A stretch of DNA of 64,000 nucleotides from Pseudomonas sp. GL-B-19 (GCF_019956415.1 NZ_JAHBDK010000020.1:62001-126000); one strand, 5' to 3'; positions 1 through 9,506 are shown, counted from the first letter of the stretch. Made by a program: numbers and translations. Notes: a model not told the origin generated them from the sequence alone.

Positions 1-873
1 GTCTTTGGCCAGTTGCTGGATGACTTGATAGTCGTCGGGATAGTTCTGATAACCGCCACCGGCATCGATAGCGCTGGTGATGCCAAGGCGATTGAGTTCG
101 CGCATGAACTGACGGGTTGAGTTGACCTGGTACTCCAGCGGTAATTTGGGCCCCTTGGCCAGGGTCGAGTAGAGAATCATCGCGTTCGGCCGGGCGATCA
201 GCATGCCGGTGGGATCGCCATTGGCATCGCGCTGGATTTCGCCGCCAGGTGGGTTCGGCGTGTCGCGGGCGTAACCGACCACCCTCAGGGCGGCGCGGTT
301 GAGCAGGGCGCGGTCGTAGAGGTGCAGGACGAACACCGGGGTGTCCGGCGCTGCTTTGTTCAGTTCATCGAGGGTCGGCATGCGTTTCTCGGCAAACTGG
401 AACTCGTTCCAGCCCCCGACCACCCGGACCCATTGTGGTGTGGGGGTGCGATCGGCCTGGTCCTTGAGCATGCGCAAGGCATCGACCAGCGACGGCACGC
501 CTTCCCAGCGCAGTTCAAGGTTGTAATTGAGGCCGCCCCGGATCAAATGCAAGTGCGAGTCATTGAGGCCGGGAATCACCGTGCGACCGTGCAGGTCGAC
601 GATTTGCGTACCGGGGCCTTGCAGGGCCATGGCCTGGGCATCGCTGCCGACCACCACAAAGCGACCGTCCTTGATCGCAACAGCGCTGGCCTGGGGTTTT
701 TTACGATCAACGGTGTGCAGGCGTCCGTTGTACAGAATGAGGTCGGCCGGGATATCGGGCATGGTCTTACTCCCTGCGAATAGCGGGCTGATCCAAACAC
801 CGACAGCACCAGCCGAAAGGCCTTGGAGTACACGTCGGCGGTTAAAACCGTCAGGGTCGTCAGGCGGGCTCAT
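1..873 (-). CDS. YtcJ-like amidohydrolase, C-terminus outside the window (partial)
   Basis: The reverse complement reads open from an ATG at 873 to the window edge (291 codons, no stop). The N-terminus has a twin-arginine stretch (NRRRVLQG) followed by a hydrophobic, alanine-rich segment, which suggests Tat export. The mature part begins with a strand-rich composite domain (ADLILYNGRLHTVD) and then the metal-binding motif GLNDSHLHL, typical of YtcJ/DUF-type amidohydrolases of the metallo-dependent hydrolase superfamily. These hydrolyse amide or ester bonds; the substrate cannot be read from the sequence. The rest of the TIM barrel lies beyond base 1. An internal ATG at about 762 (MPDIPADLIL) would give a cytoplasmic form and is the main uncertainty in the start. 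Confidence 0.8.
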   Translation of the reverse strand, partial: MSPPDDPDGFNRRRVLQGLSAGAVGVWISPLFAGSKTMPDIPADLILYNGRLHTVDRKKPQASAVAIKDGRFVVVGSDAQAMALQGPGTQIVDLHGRTVIPGLNDSHLHLIRGGLNYNLELRWEGVPSLVDALRMLKDQADRTPTPQWVRVVGGWNEFQFAEKRMPTLDELNKAAPDTPVFVLHLYDRALLNRAALRVVGYARDTPNPPGGEIQRDANGDPTGMLIARPNAMILYSTLAKGPKLPLEYQVNSTRQFMRELNRLGITSAIDAGGGYQNYPDDYQVIQQLAKD

Positions 874-982
874 GGCCGCGCTCCGCGTAAAATCAGTCGG
901 GGGCAAACAGCCGATCTCTGACGCATGCGGCCAGAAGGAATATAGACGCTGAATCTGCAGTGGGGCGTTTTCCGGGGGCGGA

Positions 983-1016
983 AAACGACGAATCCCGCCA
1001 CAAGGGGCGGGATTCG
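983..1016 (-). terminator. Rho-independent terminator after the SCP2 gene
   Basis: An 11-bp perfect stem (989-999 with 1006-1016, six-base loop) is followed on the minus strand by a TCGTTTTC tract. A second small hairpin (1031-1038 with 1044-1051) lies between it and the SCP2 stop codon. Confidence 0.7.
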
Positions 1017-1057
1017 TTGATAGCCAGACAGGTTCCCGAAGGTCGGGAACCGCCGTC

Positions 1058-1372
1058 TTAGCTCGGGAACAGCTCGGACAGTTTCATCGCCAGCATCATG
1101 TCGCCTTCAGCGCGCAGTTTGCCGCCCATGAACGCTTGCATGCCGTCGGTCGAACCGTCAACGATGCCTTGCAGGGTTTCGCCGTCCATGACCAGGGTCA
1201 CTTGAGCGTCATCATTCACGCCTTCTTGCAGCTCGCAGGTGCTGTCTTTGACGATCAACGAGAAGTTCTTTTCTTCGTCGATGCGGAAACCGAATACCAG
1301 GTCCAGACCGGCAGCAGCGGCTGGGTTGAACTTGGCTTTCATTGCTTGTACGGCATCAGCTACGGAGGTCAT
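1058..1372 (-). CDS. SCP2 sterol-binding domain protein
   Basis: This is a 104-residue protein made of a single SCP2-like domain. It has the family pattern of an amphipathic N-terminal helix, a central FGFRIDEE strand, and the C-terminal GKLRAEGDMMLAMKLSELF segment. Stand-alone bacterial SCP2 proteins bind hydrophobic ligands such as fatty acyl groups in the cytoplasm; the true ligand here is unknown. It lies 64 bp downstream of the histidine phosphatase on the same strand and is followed by a clear terminator, so the two may be co-transcribed. The domain and length match the family; the function is inferred from the family only. Confidence 0.85.
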   Translation of the reverse strand: MTSVADAVQAMKAKFNPAAAAGLDLVFGFRIDEEKNFSLIVKDSTCELQEGVNDDAQVTLVMDGETLQGIVDGSTDGMQAFMGGKLRAEGDMMLAMKLSELFPS

Positions 1373-1436
1373 GGTTCGATCCTTTCTTGGGTAATTAGAG
1401 CTGGGTGATTACAGCCAGGGTCACAATAATCCGGAC

Positions 1437-2147
1437 TCAGCGAAACGTGATGAGTTCCGGGGCCTTCAGCAGTTGCAGGTGTGCATGACTGTTGAAGGAA
1501 GCCAGTGCCACCTCGCGACCACGGAACTTCAGGTGGTGGAGCGAGGTGTTGACGATTTGCCAGTTCAGCTCAAATGCCTGCCTGGCAGGCATTTGTGTAA
1601 TGAGGTGGAGCAGGGCCGTGATGGTGCCGCCGGAGGTAAACACGGCGATTTTCTGGGTGTTGTCGGCGCTTTCCAGGATTCGCTGCAGGCCGCCTTGCAC
1701 GCGTTCGACAAAGCCCGGCCAGCTTTCCAGTCCCGGCGTGTCATAGGTGCCGGCGAGCCAGCGTTCGATGATCAGGGCAAAGATGCGCTGGAATTCGGCG
1801 CGGTTTTGCGCGGCGTTGCGCAGGATGTCCAAGGCTTCAGGCTCATCGTCGAGCATGGCCGGCAGCAGCGCGCGGATCACCGCGTCGGCGTCGAACTCAT
1901 TGAAGGCGCGGTCAATTTCAAGGGGCGGCACCGGCAGGCCCACGGCGGCATACTGTTCCAGCGCGCTATTGGCGGTATGTTGCTGACGGCGCAGGTCACC
2001 CGAGAGGCAGCGATCGAAGCTGATACCCAGCTCGGCCAGGTACTGGCCAAGGATTTCTGCCTGGCGAATACCGGTCGGCGACAGGACGTCATAGTCGTCT
2101 GCACCAAAGGAGGCCTGGCCATGTCGAATCAAATAGATACTGCCCAC
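1437..2147 (-). CDS. Histidine phosphatase (phosphoglycerate mutase-like) family protein
   Basis: The N-terminal motif YLIRHGQAS carries the phospho-accepting histidine of the RHG superfamily. A second catalytic histidine is expected around residue 180 in the TSGGTITALLHLI region, although the usual GH pair is not obvious there. The frame extends upstream to a TTG at 2210, but a GTG at 2147 places the start two residues before the conserved SIYLIRHG strand as in homologues, so I chose the GTG (236 residues). Substrates in this superfamily range from sugar phosphates to phosphoproteins, and none can be assigned here. The gene is on the minus strand, divergent from sohB and upstream of the SCP2 gene. 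Confidence 0.8.
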   Translation of the reverse strand: MGSIYLIRHGQASFGADDYDVLSPTGIRQAEILGQYLAELGISFDRCLSGDLRRQQHTANSALEQYAAVGLPVPPLEIDRAFNEFDADAVIRALLPAMLDDEPEALDILRNAAQNRAEFQRIFALIIERWLAGTYDTPGLESWPGFVERVQGGLQRILESADNTQKIAVFTSGGTITALLHLITQMPARQAFELNWQIVNTSLHHLKFRGREVALASFNSHAHLQLLKAPELITFR

Positions 2148-2350
2148 GTCCGCGTCGTCCCGGTACGTTGAAGGTTTGGCGAGGTTATGAGGATGGCAGT
2201 GAGCTGTCAATGAAAAAACATACGCTTGTTTGAAATGGCCGCTACAGAGCTGCTGCCGGAGCTTTCACGGCTGGTCGCCGGGCTGGCGCATGGGTATGCT
2301 GAACACATCCCGCGCGTGTTTAAGCCGCGCATCGTTATGAAGGAGTCACT

Positions 2351-3373
2351 GTGGAGTTTTTGTCCGAGTACGCCAGCTTTCTGGCCAAGACTGTGACACT
2401 GGTGATCGCCATTCTGGTGGTCCTGGCCAGTTTTTCGGCATTGCGCAGCAAAGGCCGACGCAAGTCGGCCGGCCAGTTGCAAGTCAGCAAACTAAATGAT
2501 TTCTACAAAGGGCTGCGCGAACGCCTGGAGCAAACCTTGCTCGACAAGGACCAGCTCAAGGCCTTGCGCAAGTCCCAGGCTAAATCCGAGAAAAAGCAAA
2601 AGAAAACCCACGAGACCAAACAACGCGTGTTCGTGCTGGATTTCGATGGCGACATCAAAGCCTCGGCCACCGAGAACCTGCGCCACGAAATTACTGCGCT
2701 GCTGACGCTGGCTACACCCAAGGATGAAGTGGTGCTGCGTCTGGAAAGCGGTGGCGGCATGGTTCACAGCTACGGCCTGGCGTCCTCGCAACTGGCGCGC
2801 ATCCGCAATGCGGGCGTGCCATTGACCATCTGCATCGACAAGGTTGCGGCCAGCGGCGGCTACATGATGGCGTGCATCGGCGAGAAGATCATCAGCGCGC
2901 CGTTTGCGATCCTCGGCTCGATCGGTGTGGTGGCGCAACTGCCCAACGTCAATCGCTTGCTGAAAAAACACGACATCGATTTCGAAGTGCTGACGGCCGG
3001 CGAATACAAACGCACCCTGACCGTGTTTGGCGAAAACACCGAAAAGGGTCGCGAGAAGTTCCAGGAAGACCTGGACATCACTCATCAGCTGTTCAAGAAC
3101 TTCGTCTCGCGTTATCGCCCGCAATTGGCCATCGATGAAGTGGCCACCGGTGAAATCTGGCTCGGTGTCGCCGCCCTCGACAAACAACTGGTCGACGAAC
3201 TCAAAACCAGTGATGAATACCTCGCCGACCGGGCAAAAAATGCCGAGCTCTTTCACCTGCACTACGCCGAGCGAAAAAGCCTGCAAGAGCGTATTGGCAT
3301 GGCGGCCAGCGGTTCGGTCGATCGCGTTTTGCTGACTTGGTGGAGCCGGTTGACCCAGCAACGCTTCTGGTAA
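2351..3373 (+). CDS. sohB: Inner-membrane S49 peptidase SohB
   Basis: This 340-residue protein has an N-terminal membrane anchor (about residues 8-30), a lysine-rich linker (about 75-90) and an S49 (signal peptide peptidase A) core. The core shows LRLESGGGMVHSYG and the catalytic serine in KVAASGGYMMA, followed by APFAILGSIGV; the catalytic lysine is expected in the EYKRTLT region. The GTG start at 2351 has an AGGAG Shine-Dalgarno eight bases upstream. SohB is thought to degrade signal peptides or periplasmic substrates, with its catalytic domain outside the inner membrane. It is a single gene closed by a strong terminator. Length and motifs are typical of the family. Confidence 0.93.
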   Translation: MEFLSEYASFLAKTVTLVIAILVVLASFSALRSKGRRKSAGQLQVSKLNDFYKGLRERLEQTLLDKDQLKALRKSQAKSEKKQKKTHETKQRVFVLDFDGDIKASATENLRHEITALLTLATPKDEVVLRLESGGGMVHSYGLASSQLARIRNAGVPLTICIDKVAASGGYMMACIGEKIISAPFAILGSIGVVAQLPNVNRLLKKHDIDFEVLTAGEYKRTLTVFGENTEKGREKFQEDLDITHQLFKNFVSRYRPQLAIDEVATGEIWLGVAALDKQLVDELKTSDEYLADRAKNAELFHLHYAERKSLQERIGMAASGSVDRVLLTWWSRLTQQRFW

Positions 3374-3399
3374 TCGCCAGCGCATCATCGTTTTGAAGA

Positions 3400-3432
3400 A
3401 GAAACCGGGGCTCATGTCCCGGTTTCTTTTTT
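3400..3432 (+). terminator. Rho-independent terminator after sohB
   Basis: The inverted repeat GAAACCGGG / CCCGGTTTC is followed directly by a seven-T run on the plus strand, 27 bp after the sohB stop. Confidence 0.9.
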
Positions 3433-3570
3433 TGTGGGGGAGAGGGAGCTTCAGCTCCGTTCACATTCCTGCCTCAACTTGCGAAATTTCCTAAGACGGC
3501 TGTCGACCCGTTCCTGCATCCGATTGAATGGCGGGGGGGGTAGGGTGATGTTCCAAATGCTCGCAATGGA

Positions 3571-6500
3571 ATGCACATGACCGACCTCCATCAAGACAAC
3601 GTCGCCGGCCCGCTACGTATGCGCGACGAGCTCAACGCCGCCGTGAACATCGCCCTGCCGCAAACCCCTGGTCAATTTGGTGCCCGCTTGATCAAGGAGA
3701 AGTGGGGGGCGGATATCGATCCGCAGACGGCCTTGCTGGTCACGCTCGATTACGACTACAAGGGCCATCCCGCACAGAACGGCATTCACCAAGGGCAAGT
3801 GGCGAGTTCGCAATCGCTGCTGCAAGCGCTGCTTTCCAACTATCAAACCGTGGGTGACGGACGTTTCGCGGAAACCGCGTTTGGCCTGTACACCCCGCCG
3901 GGCCTCGGGCCTTCCATTCGAATCGTGCAGCATGTCGACGAGTTCGCTGACCACGGCAGCGGCAATCACCAGACCTATGAAGGCATTTATCGCCAAACGA
4001 CCCCGCAAACCTACGGGCCATCGACGCAGATCACCTTAAAACCCGCAGACTTCAAGAAATGGGTCTGGGAACTGGATTTGCAGGGTTTGTACAAGGCGTA
4101 TCTCTATCAGGCCTGGTCGTCTGACGAGACGATCATTGCGCCGCCACCCTATGCGTTGAGGACATCGGTCAAAGCGGCATTTGTCATGACCGCCTGGTTG
4201 CAGCGACATGAACAACGCCTGAGTGAAGATGGCCTGAAGCTCGCGATAAAGGCAGCAGGATTGCCGGTGGATCAGGCATGGGAAACGCTGACGATCGAAT
4301 CGCTGCAAGCACCCACCCGTATCCCACCCACGGTCACGGCGAGCCGAATAAAGCTGTATCGCTACACCGCGACCGACATCTGGACCTTTCGTGTCGCCGC
4401 CAGCCCCAGGGTGTTGATGTACGTCCCGGGCAATTCTTCACCACTGCACGATTTCGCCGACGTTTCGCAGTTGCACCAATGGGTGGTGAAGCAGAGCAAC
4501 GCCAGTTCCACGAAGCAGGCCCTGGCTTCTCACTTTATCGAAGATGATCGACAAGACGGCACCTTCCACGCAGGTGTGCTGACGGCGTTGGACGGCATGG
4601 CGATTTACCCCCAAAAGCACTGGCTGACGAACAATGCCGGCTTCTTCAACAATGATGGTTATTGGGATCCCGCCGAGTACGTCGGTTTCGACGATCAAGC
4701 CCCTGCGACCGATCCGTTTGCACAGTTGGTATTGACCATGAAGCAGGCGGCTTGGGGGAGCGTCAAAACCATTCGAAACGACGCGCAAGTCAACCGTGAC
4801 AATTTGAGCACAGTAATTGAGCCGCTCGTGCAATGGATAAACCAGTTTGGGCCGCTGGCACTGTTTGTACCGGGGGGAGAAGGCGTATTGGCGCTAGCCG
4901 GGCTCATCGACGCCGGTTACGGGCTGGATCAGGCCGTGAACGGTGAAACGCCGGGCCAGCGCAAAGAGGGCGTAACGCGCACGGTGTTTGGCTTGCTCAA
5001 TGCGCTGCCGCTGGCAGGCGCAGGGGCGGATGTTAGCGTTGGAAGGGCTGAGGCCAAAGCACTTGGGCCAAGTGAACACGTCGCCCTCGTAACGCCGGCC
5101 GAGGACAGTGTGGCAGCGCCTTCCAGGCTATCGCGGCTGGAGCTGATCCGCGGCATCGGCCCCTCGGTCGCGTCATTCAGCGATGAAGTCCTGGCGCAGA
5201 TCGGCAAGGTCCGCGCAGTAGACGACGACATGCTGCGCTTGATGAACGCCGGCCGGCCACCGACGCCATTGCTGGCTGACACGATCAGCCGCTTCAAGCT
5301 CGATCAGGAACTGGGGCCGGTCGGTCAAACCGGATTATTCAATAGTCGTTACGCCGCGCTGCAGCAATCGGAGCATAAATGGGTCCAGCTGTTTCAGCGT
5401 CAATACCCGGGGCTTCCCAAAAGCGCCATTGAGCAAATGCTCGACCGATACGGCGTAGACATCCGCGCGACGCCCGACGTCAGCGAGGTCAAGCAAGTGT
5501 TCAAGCGCCTGGACAGCAAGGCCCGTCAGTACCAGCAGCATGTGCGCGTGAATCGTGCCTACGAAGGCCTTTACCTTGGGTCGGTCGCCAATGCCGAGAC
5601 GGACGCGTTGGCGTTGCACTCCCTTCAGAATGTACCTGGATGGCCCAAAAATCTTCGGATAAACATTCTTGACCATTCGCCTTCCGGGCGGGTTCTGGAC
5701 AGCTGCGGTCCACTCGATGCTGCTAACACTCGAATCCTCGTCAGGGCAGAAGATTGCTATCAGCCCCCGGCCTTGCCATCGGACTTCTACGAGGCTGTCC
5801 TCGCCATCCTGTCCAAGGACGAACGCTCGGCGTTACACCTGACGTCTGATGATCCCGCCAATGAATTGCGGCTCAAGGTCGGCGCGGTGGCGCTGCCTCG
5901 TTCGCAAACCCTGCTCGGGTTGCAAAGGATGGACAGCGGACTGACATTTGAGCCTCAGGGATTGCGCGGCGGAGGTTACCCGTCGACGCCTCAAGGCCAA
6001 GCCATGACCCGCGAGATGATGAGGTTGCAGCTCAAGGATATTTACCCCAACTTCACCTCTGCGCAGGCTGATGAAGTACTGCAACGCGTGGGCAATAACG
6101 CTCAGGTCTATATCGATGGGTTGAACCAGCAATTGCAACAACTCCACACCGATTTGAGCAGTTGGATAGCTCGGGTCGCCGATGATGTTGATGACATGGA
6201 CCTTCCCTTTCTGGTCGTGGGCGATGCAGCGGCGGAGGATTTGAGCCCGGCACAGATCGCAATGTACAACGTCCAACTCGTGATGGATGAGCGGCAAGAC
6301 GAACGCGCCCTAAGGAGTGAACTCGCCGAAGAGCTGGTCGCCATCTGGCACAAGCGTGTAGGGGCTCTACCTGTCACGCTGGATATGAACTTTGAGAACT
6401 ATCACCGATTGCCCGCATTGAATGTCAATTTCGACGATGTGACCGAGCTATTGATGCGTGGCTTCCACCTGACTGAGCAGGATAGTTTGAACGGGTTTCT

Positions 6501-7317
6501 CGAGCGCTTTCCAAACCTCGAGATATTGAATCTGGAAAGCGTGGACTTGCGTCATTTCTTCGTGGGCGGTGATATGGGTCGCTCTTTGCCGCTGGCAATC
6601 GGTCAATTGACACATCTTCGCACTCTGAACCTGCGAGCAACCGAGTTGGTATTCACCGACAGTGCCGCTTCACAACTGCGTGACCTGACCCATCTGCAAA
6701 CGTTGGACTTGAGCGATAACCCTTTGGGTGTGCCACCGCTGGTGATGGGCATGAACGATCTGCGTCAGCTCAACCTGAGAAATACTCAAATCACCCGATG
6801 CCCGATCGGTATCAAGGATGAGCCCTATCTGACGTCTCTCGATTTACGGGATAACCAAATAACCCGGATACCGTCTGCTGTAATAAACCAGGCAGTCGAA
6901 GATGATCGTGTGCTGCTATTGGGGAATCCGCTGACAGACGAAGACACACTACGCCGGCTGGTCAGCCATAGAGAGCGAACAGGAATCAATTTATGGCTCA
7001 GCGCGCCCGGTGCCAACTATGGCTCGCCGATTGTATGGCTGCGAGACTACGACGTAGCGTTGCAACAGTCCCGACAGGCCCTTTGGCAACGACTGGCGGG
7101 CAAACCTTCTGGCACACGGTTTTTAGCCGTCATCGACAGGCTGAGTCTGACGGCTGACTTTCAGGTCAGTTACTTGTCGCTACAGGCGCGAGTCTGGCGG
7201 TTGCTGAACGAGGCCGATGCTTCTGAGGGAATGTGGAATCGATTAAGTCGCAGCAGCGGGCGCTTTGATCATCCGATGGCGGCTTTCATGGCACTGGAGG
7301 AGCGTGCCAATCTTTAA
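3571..7317 (+). CDS. Dermonecrotic-toxin-like LRR protein with incomplete NEL domain
   Basis: This 1248-residue protein resembles the large Pseudomonas proteins that combine a dermonecrotic-toxin (DUF6543-type) N-terminal region, leucine-rich repeats and a C-terminal NEL ubiquitin ligase. A hydrophobic glycine/alanine-rich stretch at about 423-490 is the segment that follows the toxin-like domain in these proteins. LRR units run from about 980 to 1115 (NLESVDL, LRTLNLRATEL, LQTLDLSDNPL, LRQLNLRNTQI, LTSLDLRDNQI). The start of a NEL-like helical region follows (RVWRLLNEADASEGMWNRL), but the protein ends at EERANL, about where NEL proteins place the catalytic CxD segment. No remnant of the missing part follows before the next gene. 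I infer loss of ligase activity. The start lacks a strong Shine-Dalgarno; an ATG six bases downstream is equally possible. The gene stands alone between terminators. Confidence 0.75.
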   Translation: MHMTDLHQDNVAGPLRMRDELNAAVNIALPQTPGQFGARLIKEKWGADIDPQTALLVTLDYDYKGHPAQNGIHQGQVASSQSLLQALLSNYQTVGDGRFAETAFGLYTPPGLGPSIRIVQHVDEFADHGSGNHQTYEGIYRQTTPQTYGPSTQITLKPADFKKWVWELDLQGLYKAYLYQAWSSDETIIAPPPYALRTSVKAAFVMTAWLQRHEQRLSEDGLKLAIKAAGLPVDQAWETLTIESLQAPTRIPPTVTASRIKLYRYTATDIWTFRVAASPRVLMYVPGNSSPLHDFADVSQLHQWVVKQSNASSTKQALASHFIEDDRQDGTFHAGVLTALDGMAIYPQKHWLTNNAGFFNNDGYWDPAEYVGFDDQAPATDPFAQLVLTMKQAAWGSVKTIRNDAQVNRDNLSTVIEPLVQWINQFGPLALFVPGGEGVLALAGLIDAGYGLDQAVNGETPGQRKEGVTRTVFGLLNALPLAGAGADVSVGRAEAKALGPSEHVALVTPAEDSVAAPSRLSRLELIRGIGPSVASFSDEVLAQIGKVRAVDDDMLRLMNAGRPPTPLLADTISRFKLDQELGPVGQTGLFNSRYAALQQSEHKWVQLFQRQYPGLPKSAIEQMLDRYGVDIRATPDVSEVKQVFKRLDSKARQYQQHVRVNRAYEGLYLGSVANAETDALALHSLQNVPGWPKNLRINILDHSPSGRVLDSCGPLDAANTRILVRAEDCYQPPALPSDFYEAVLAILSKDERSALHLTSDDPANELRLKVGAVALPRSQTLLGLQRMDSGLTFEPQGLRGGGYPSTPQGQAMTREMMRLQLKDIYPNFTSAQADEVLQRVGNNAQVYIDGLNQQLQQLHTDLSSWIARVADDVDDMDLPFLVVGDAAAEDLSPAQIAMYNVQLVMDERQDERALRSELAEELVAIWHKRVGALPVTLDMNFENYHRLPALNVNFDDVTELLMRGFHLTEQDSLNGFLERFPNLEILNLESVDLRHFFVGGDMGRSLPLAIGQLTHLRTLNLRATELVFTDSAASQLRDLTHLQTLDLSDNPLGVPPLVMGMNDLRQLNLRNTQITRCPIGIKDEPYLTSLDLRDNQITRIPSAVINQAVEDDRVLLLGNPLTDEDTLRRLVSHRERTGINLWLSAPGANYGSPIVWLRDYDVALQQSRQALWQRLAGKPSGTRFLAVIDRLSLTADFQVSYLSLQARVWRLLNEADASEGMWNRLSRSSGRFDHPMAAFMALEERANL

Positions 7318-7335
7318 CTTAAAGCAGGAGGGGAG

Positions 7336-7361
7336 CCTTGAACCCCGCAAGGGGTTCAAGG
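7336..7361. terminator. Convergent hairpin between the toxin-like gene and the DUF934 gene
   Basis: A perfect 11-bp stem CCTTGAACCCC / GGGGTTCAAGG with a GCAA tetraloop lies between two converging genes. It lacks a strong T-run on either side, so it may act as a weak bidirectional terminator. Confidence 0.6.
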
Positions 7362-7369
7362 TTTGACCA

Positions 7370-7864
7370 TCAGCGGCGACGGAACAGCGGCAGCGGCTCG
7401 TCGGTGGCGGCTTGATAGCTCACCGAGAAGTCCTTGAGACCTTCCAAGGCTTCGTACGGGTCTTTGTCGGCGCGTATTGCAAACGCATCGAAACCGCAGC
7501 GATGCAGATAGAACAACTGGTCGCGCAGAATATCGCCAATTGCCCGCAGTTCACCTTTGAAACCGTAACGGTCACGCAGCAGGCGTGCGTTGGAGTAGTT
7601 GCGGCCGTCGGTGAAGGCCGGGAAGTTCAGGGCGATGACTTTGAACTGATCAACGTCATCGCCGATTTCTTCAGCTTCTTCATCGGCATCCAGCCACACA
7701 CCCAAGCCGCCATCGCGAGCCTTGAGCATACGGCTGTGTTCGCGCCACAGCTGCAACGGGACGATCAGGTCATCGCAGTTGCTGATCTCGTCGATGTTGA
7801 AGTCCTTGGGCAACAAGTGCCAGGTTTCATCGACGACCTCGTTGTTCTTAATTATTCGCTGCAT
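7370..7864 (-). CDS. DUF934 family protein, partner of sulfite/nitrite reductase
   Basis: This 164-residue protein belongs to DUF934, which in proteobacteria is encoded immediately after the siroheme sulfite/nitrite reductase gene and is presumed to help that enzyme or its electron supply. Its start (ATG at 7864) lies inside the end of the reductase gene, giving a 17-bp overlap and probable translational coupling. The frame continues ten codons upstream to 7894, but this only reads into the reductase gene and is rejected. Conserved features include the acidic WLDADEEAEEI segment and the RYGFKGELRAIGDILRDQLFYLHRCGFDAF block. No catalytic role is established for the family. Confidence 0.88.
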   Translation of the reverse strand: MQRIIKNNEVVDETWHLLPKDFNIDEISNCDDLIVPLQLWREHSRMLKARDGGLGVWLDADEEAEEIGDDVDQFKVIALNFPAFTDGRNYSNARLLRDRYGFKGELRAIGDILRDQLFYLHRCGFDAFAIRADKDPYEALEGLKDFSVSYQAATDEPLPLFRRR

Positions 7865-9506
7865 AGACGCGCTCCTTGAAGAGGTCGATGCCAATACGCT
7901 GATAGGTGTCGATGAAACGCTCGTCTTCGGTACGTTGTTCGATGTACACGTCGATCAGCTTTTCGATCACGTCAGGCATGGCTTCCTGGGCAAAGGACGG
8001 GCCAAGGATTTTACCCAGGCTGGCGTCACGACTGGCGCTGCCACCGAGGGACACCTGGTAGAACTCTTCGCCTTTCTTGTCCACCCCGAGGATGCCGATG
8101 TGGCCGACGTGGTGGTGACCACAGGCGTTCATGCAGCCGGAGATGTTCAGGTCCAGTTCGCCGATGTCGAACAGGTAGTCCAGGTCATCGAAACGACGCT
8201 GGATCGATTCGGCAATCGGGATCGACTTGGCGTTGGCCAGCGAGCAGAAGTCACCGCCCGGGCAGCAGATGATGTCGGTCAGCAAGCCAATGTTCGGCGT
8301 GGCGAAACCTTGCTCGCGCAACTCGCCCCACATCGCGAACAGTCGGGACTGTTCCACGTCGGCGAGAATGATGTTCTGTTCGTGGGACGTACGCAGTTGA
8401 CCGTAGCTGTAACGATCGGCCAGGTCGGCCACGGCGTCGAGCTGCTTGTCGGTGATGTCGCCCGGTGCCACACCGGTTGGCTTCAGGGACAGGGTTACGG
8501 CCACATAGCCCGGCTTCTTGTGCGCCAGGGTATTGCGCGTGCGCCAGCGGGCGAAACCCGGGTGCTGCTGGTCGAGCTCGGCCAGTTCGGCGGTTTGGTT
8601 GTCCAGCGCCTTGTAGTCCGGGTCGACGAAGTGCTTGGCAACACGCTGCAGTTCGGCCTCGGTCAGCGTGGTCTGGCCACCACGAAGGTGCTCCATTTCC
8701 GCGTCGACCTTTTGCGCGAAGACTTCAGGCGTCAGCGCCTTGACCAGAATCTTGATGCGTGCCTTGTACTTGTTGTCGCGACGACCATAGCGGTTGTAGA
8801 CCCGCAGGATGGCGTCGAGGTAGCTCAACAGGTCTTGCCACGGCAGGAATTCATTGATGAACGCGCCCACTACTGGCGTACGGCCCAGGCCACCACCGAC
8901 CAATACACGGAAGCCCAGTTCGCCTGCGGCGTTGTGCACGGGCTCAAGGCCAATGTCATGAACTTCGATGGCGGCACGGTCAGACGTCGAACCGTTGACA
9001 GCGATCTTGAATTTACGCGGCAGGTAGGCGAATTCCGGGTGGAACGTGGTCCACTGACGGACGATCTCGCACCATGGGCGCGGATCGATCAATTCATCGG
9101 CGGCGACACCGGCGAACTGGTCGGTGGTGACGTTGCGCAGGCAGTTGCCGCTGGTCTGGATCGCGTGCATCTGCACGGTCGCCAGTTCAGCGAGAATGTC
9201 CGGAATGTCTTCCACGGCCGGCCAGTTGAACTGCACGTTCTGCCGGGTGCTGATATGGGCATAGCCCTTGTCATAGTCGCGGGCAATTTTGGCCATCATT
9301 CGCACTTGGCGCGAAGTCAGTTGGCCGTAAGGCACCGCCACTCGCAACATCGGCGCGAAACGCTGGATATAAAGCCCGTTTTGCAGGCGCAGGGGGCGGA
9401 ATTCTTCTTCGCTCAGCTCCCCTGCCAGATAGCGTCGGGTCTGATCACGGAACTGCTTGACGCGGTCCTCGATGATCCGCTGATCGTATTCGTCGTATAC
9501 GTACAT
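7848..9506 (-). CDS. cysI: Siroheme [4Fe-4S] nitrite/sulfite reductase
   Basis: This 552-residue enzyme carries the siroheme/iron-sulfur signature. The first cysteine pair is in CCPGGDFC and the second in SGCMNACGHH, which together ligate the 4Fe-4S cluster bridged to siroheme. Two ferredoxin-like half-domains (about residues 50-120 and 320-390) flank the catalytic halves. It reduces sulfite to sulfide (or nitrite to ammonia) in the cytoplasm; in pseudomonads this gene is usually called cysI. The frame extends to 9626, but the start is taken at MYVYDEYDQR (ATG at 9506), the conserved N-terminus. It overlaps the DUF934 gene. Confidence 0.92.
   Translation of the reverse strand: MYVYDEYDQRIIEDRVKQFRDQTRRYLAGELSEEEFRPLRLQNGLYIQRFAPMLRVAVPYGQLTSRQVRMMAKIARDYDKGYAHISTRQNVQFNWPAVEDIPDILAELATVQMHAIQTSGNCLRNVTTDQFAGVAADELIDPRPWCEIVRQWTTFHPEFAYLPRKFKIAVNGSTSDRAAIEVHDIGLEPVHNAAGELGFRVLVGGGLGRTPVVGAFINEFLPWQDLLSYLDAILRVYNRYGRRDNKYKARIKILVKALTPEVFAQKVDAEMEHLRGGQTTLTEAELQRVAKHFVDPDYKALDNQTAELAELDQQHPGFARWRTRNTLAHKKPGYVAVTLSLKPTGVAPGDITDKQLDAVADLADRYSYGQLRTSHEQNIILADVEQSRLFAMWGELREQGFATPNIGLLTDIICCPGGDFCSLANAKSIPIAESIQRRFDDLDYLFDIGELDLNISGCMNACGHHHVGHIGILGVDKKGEEFYQVSLGGSASRDASLGKILGPSFAQEAMPDVIEKLIDVYIEQRTEDERFIDTYQRIGIDLFKERVYAANN

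Noticed and set aside
2234..2395. Short plus-strand frame beginning MAATELLPELSRL before sohB
   Set aside because: It overlaps the sohB start in another frame and has no ribosome site; treated as the sohB promoter region.
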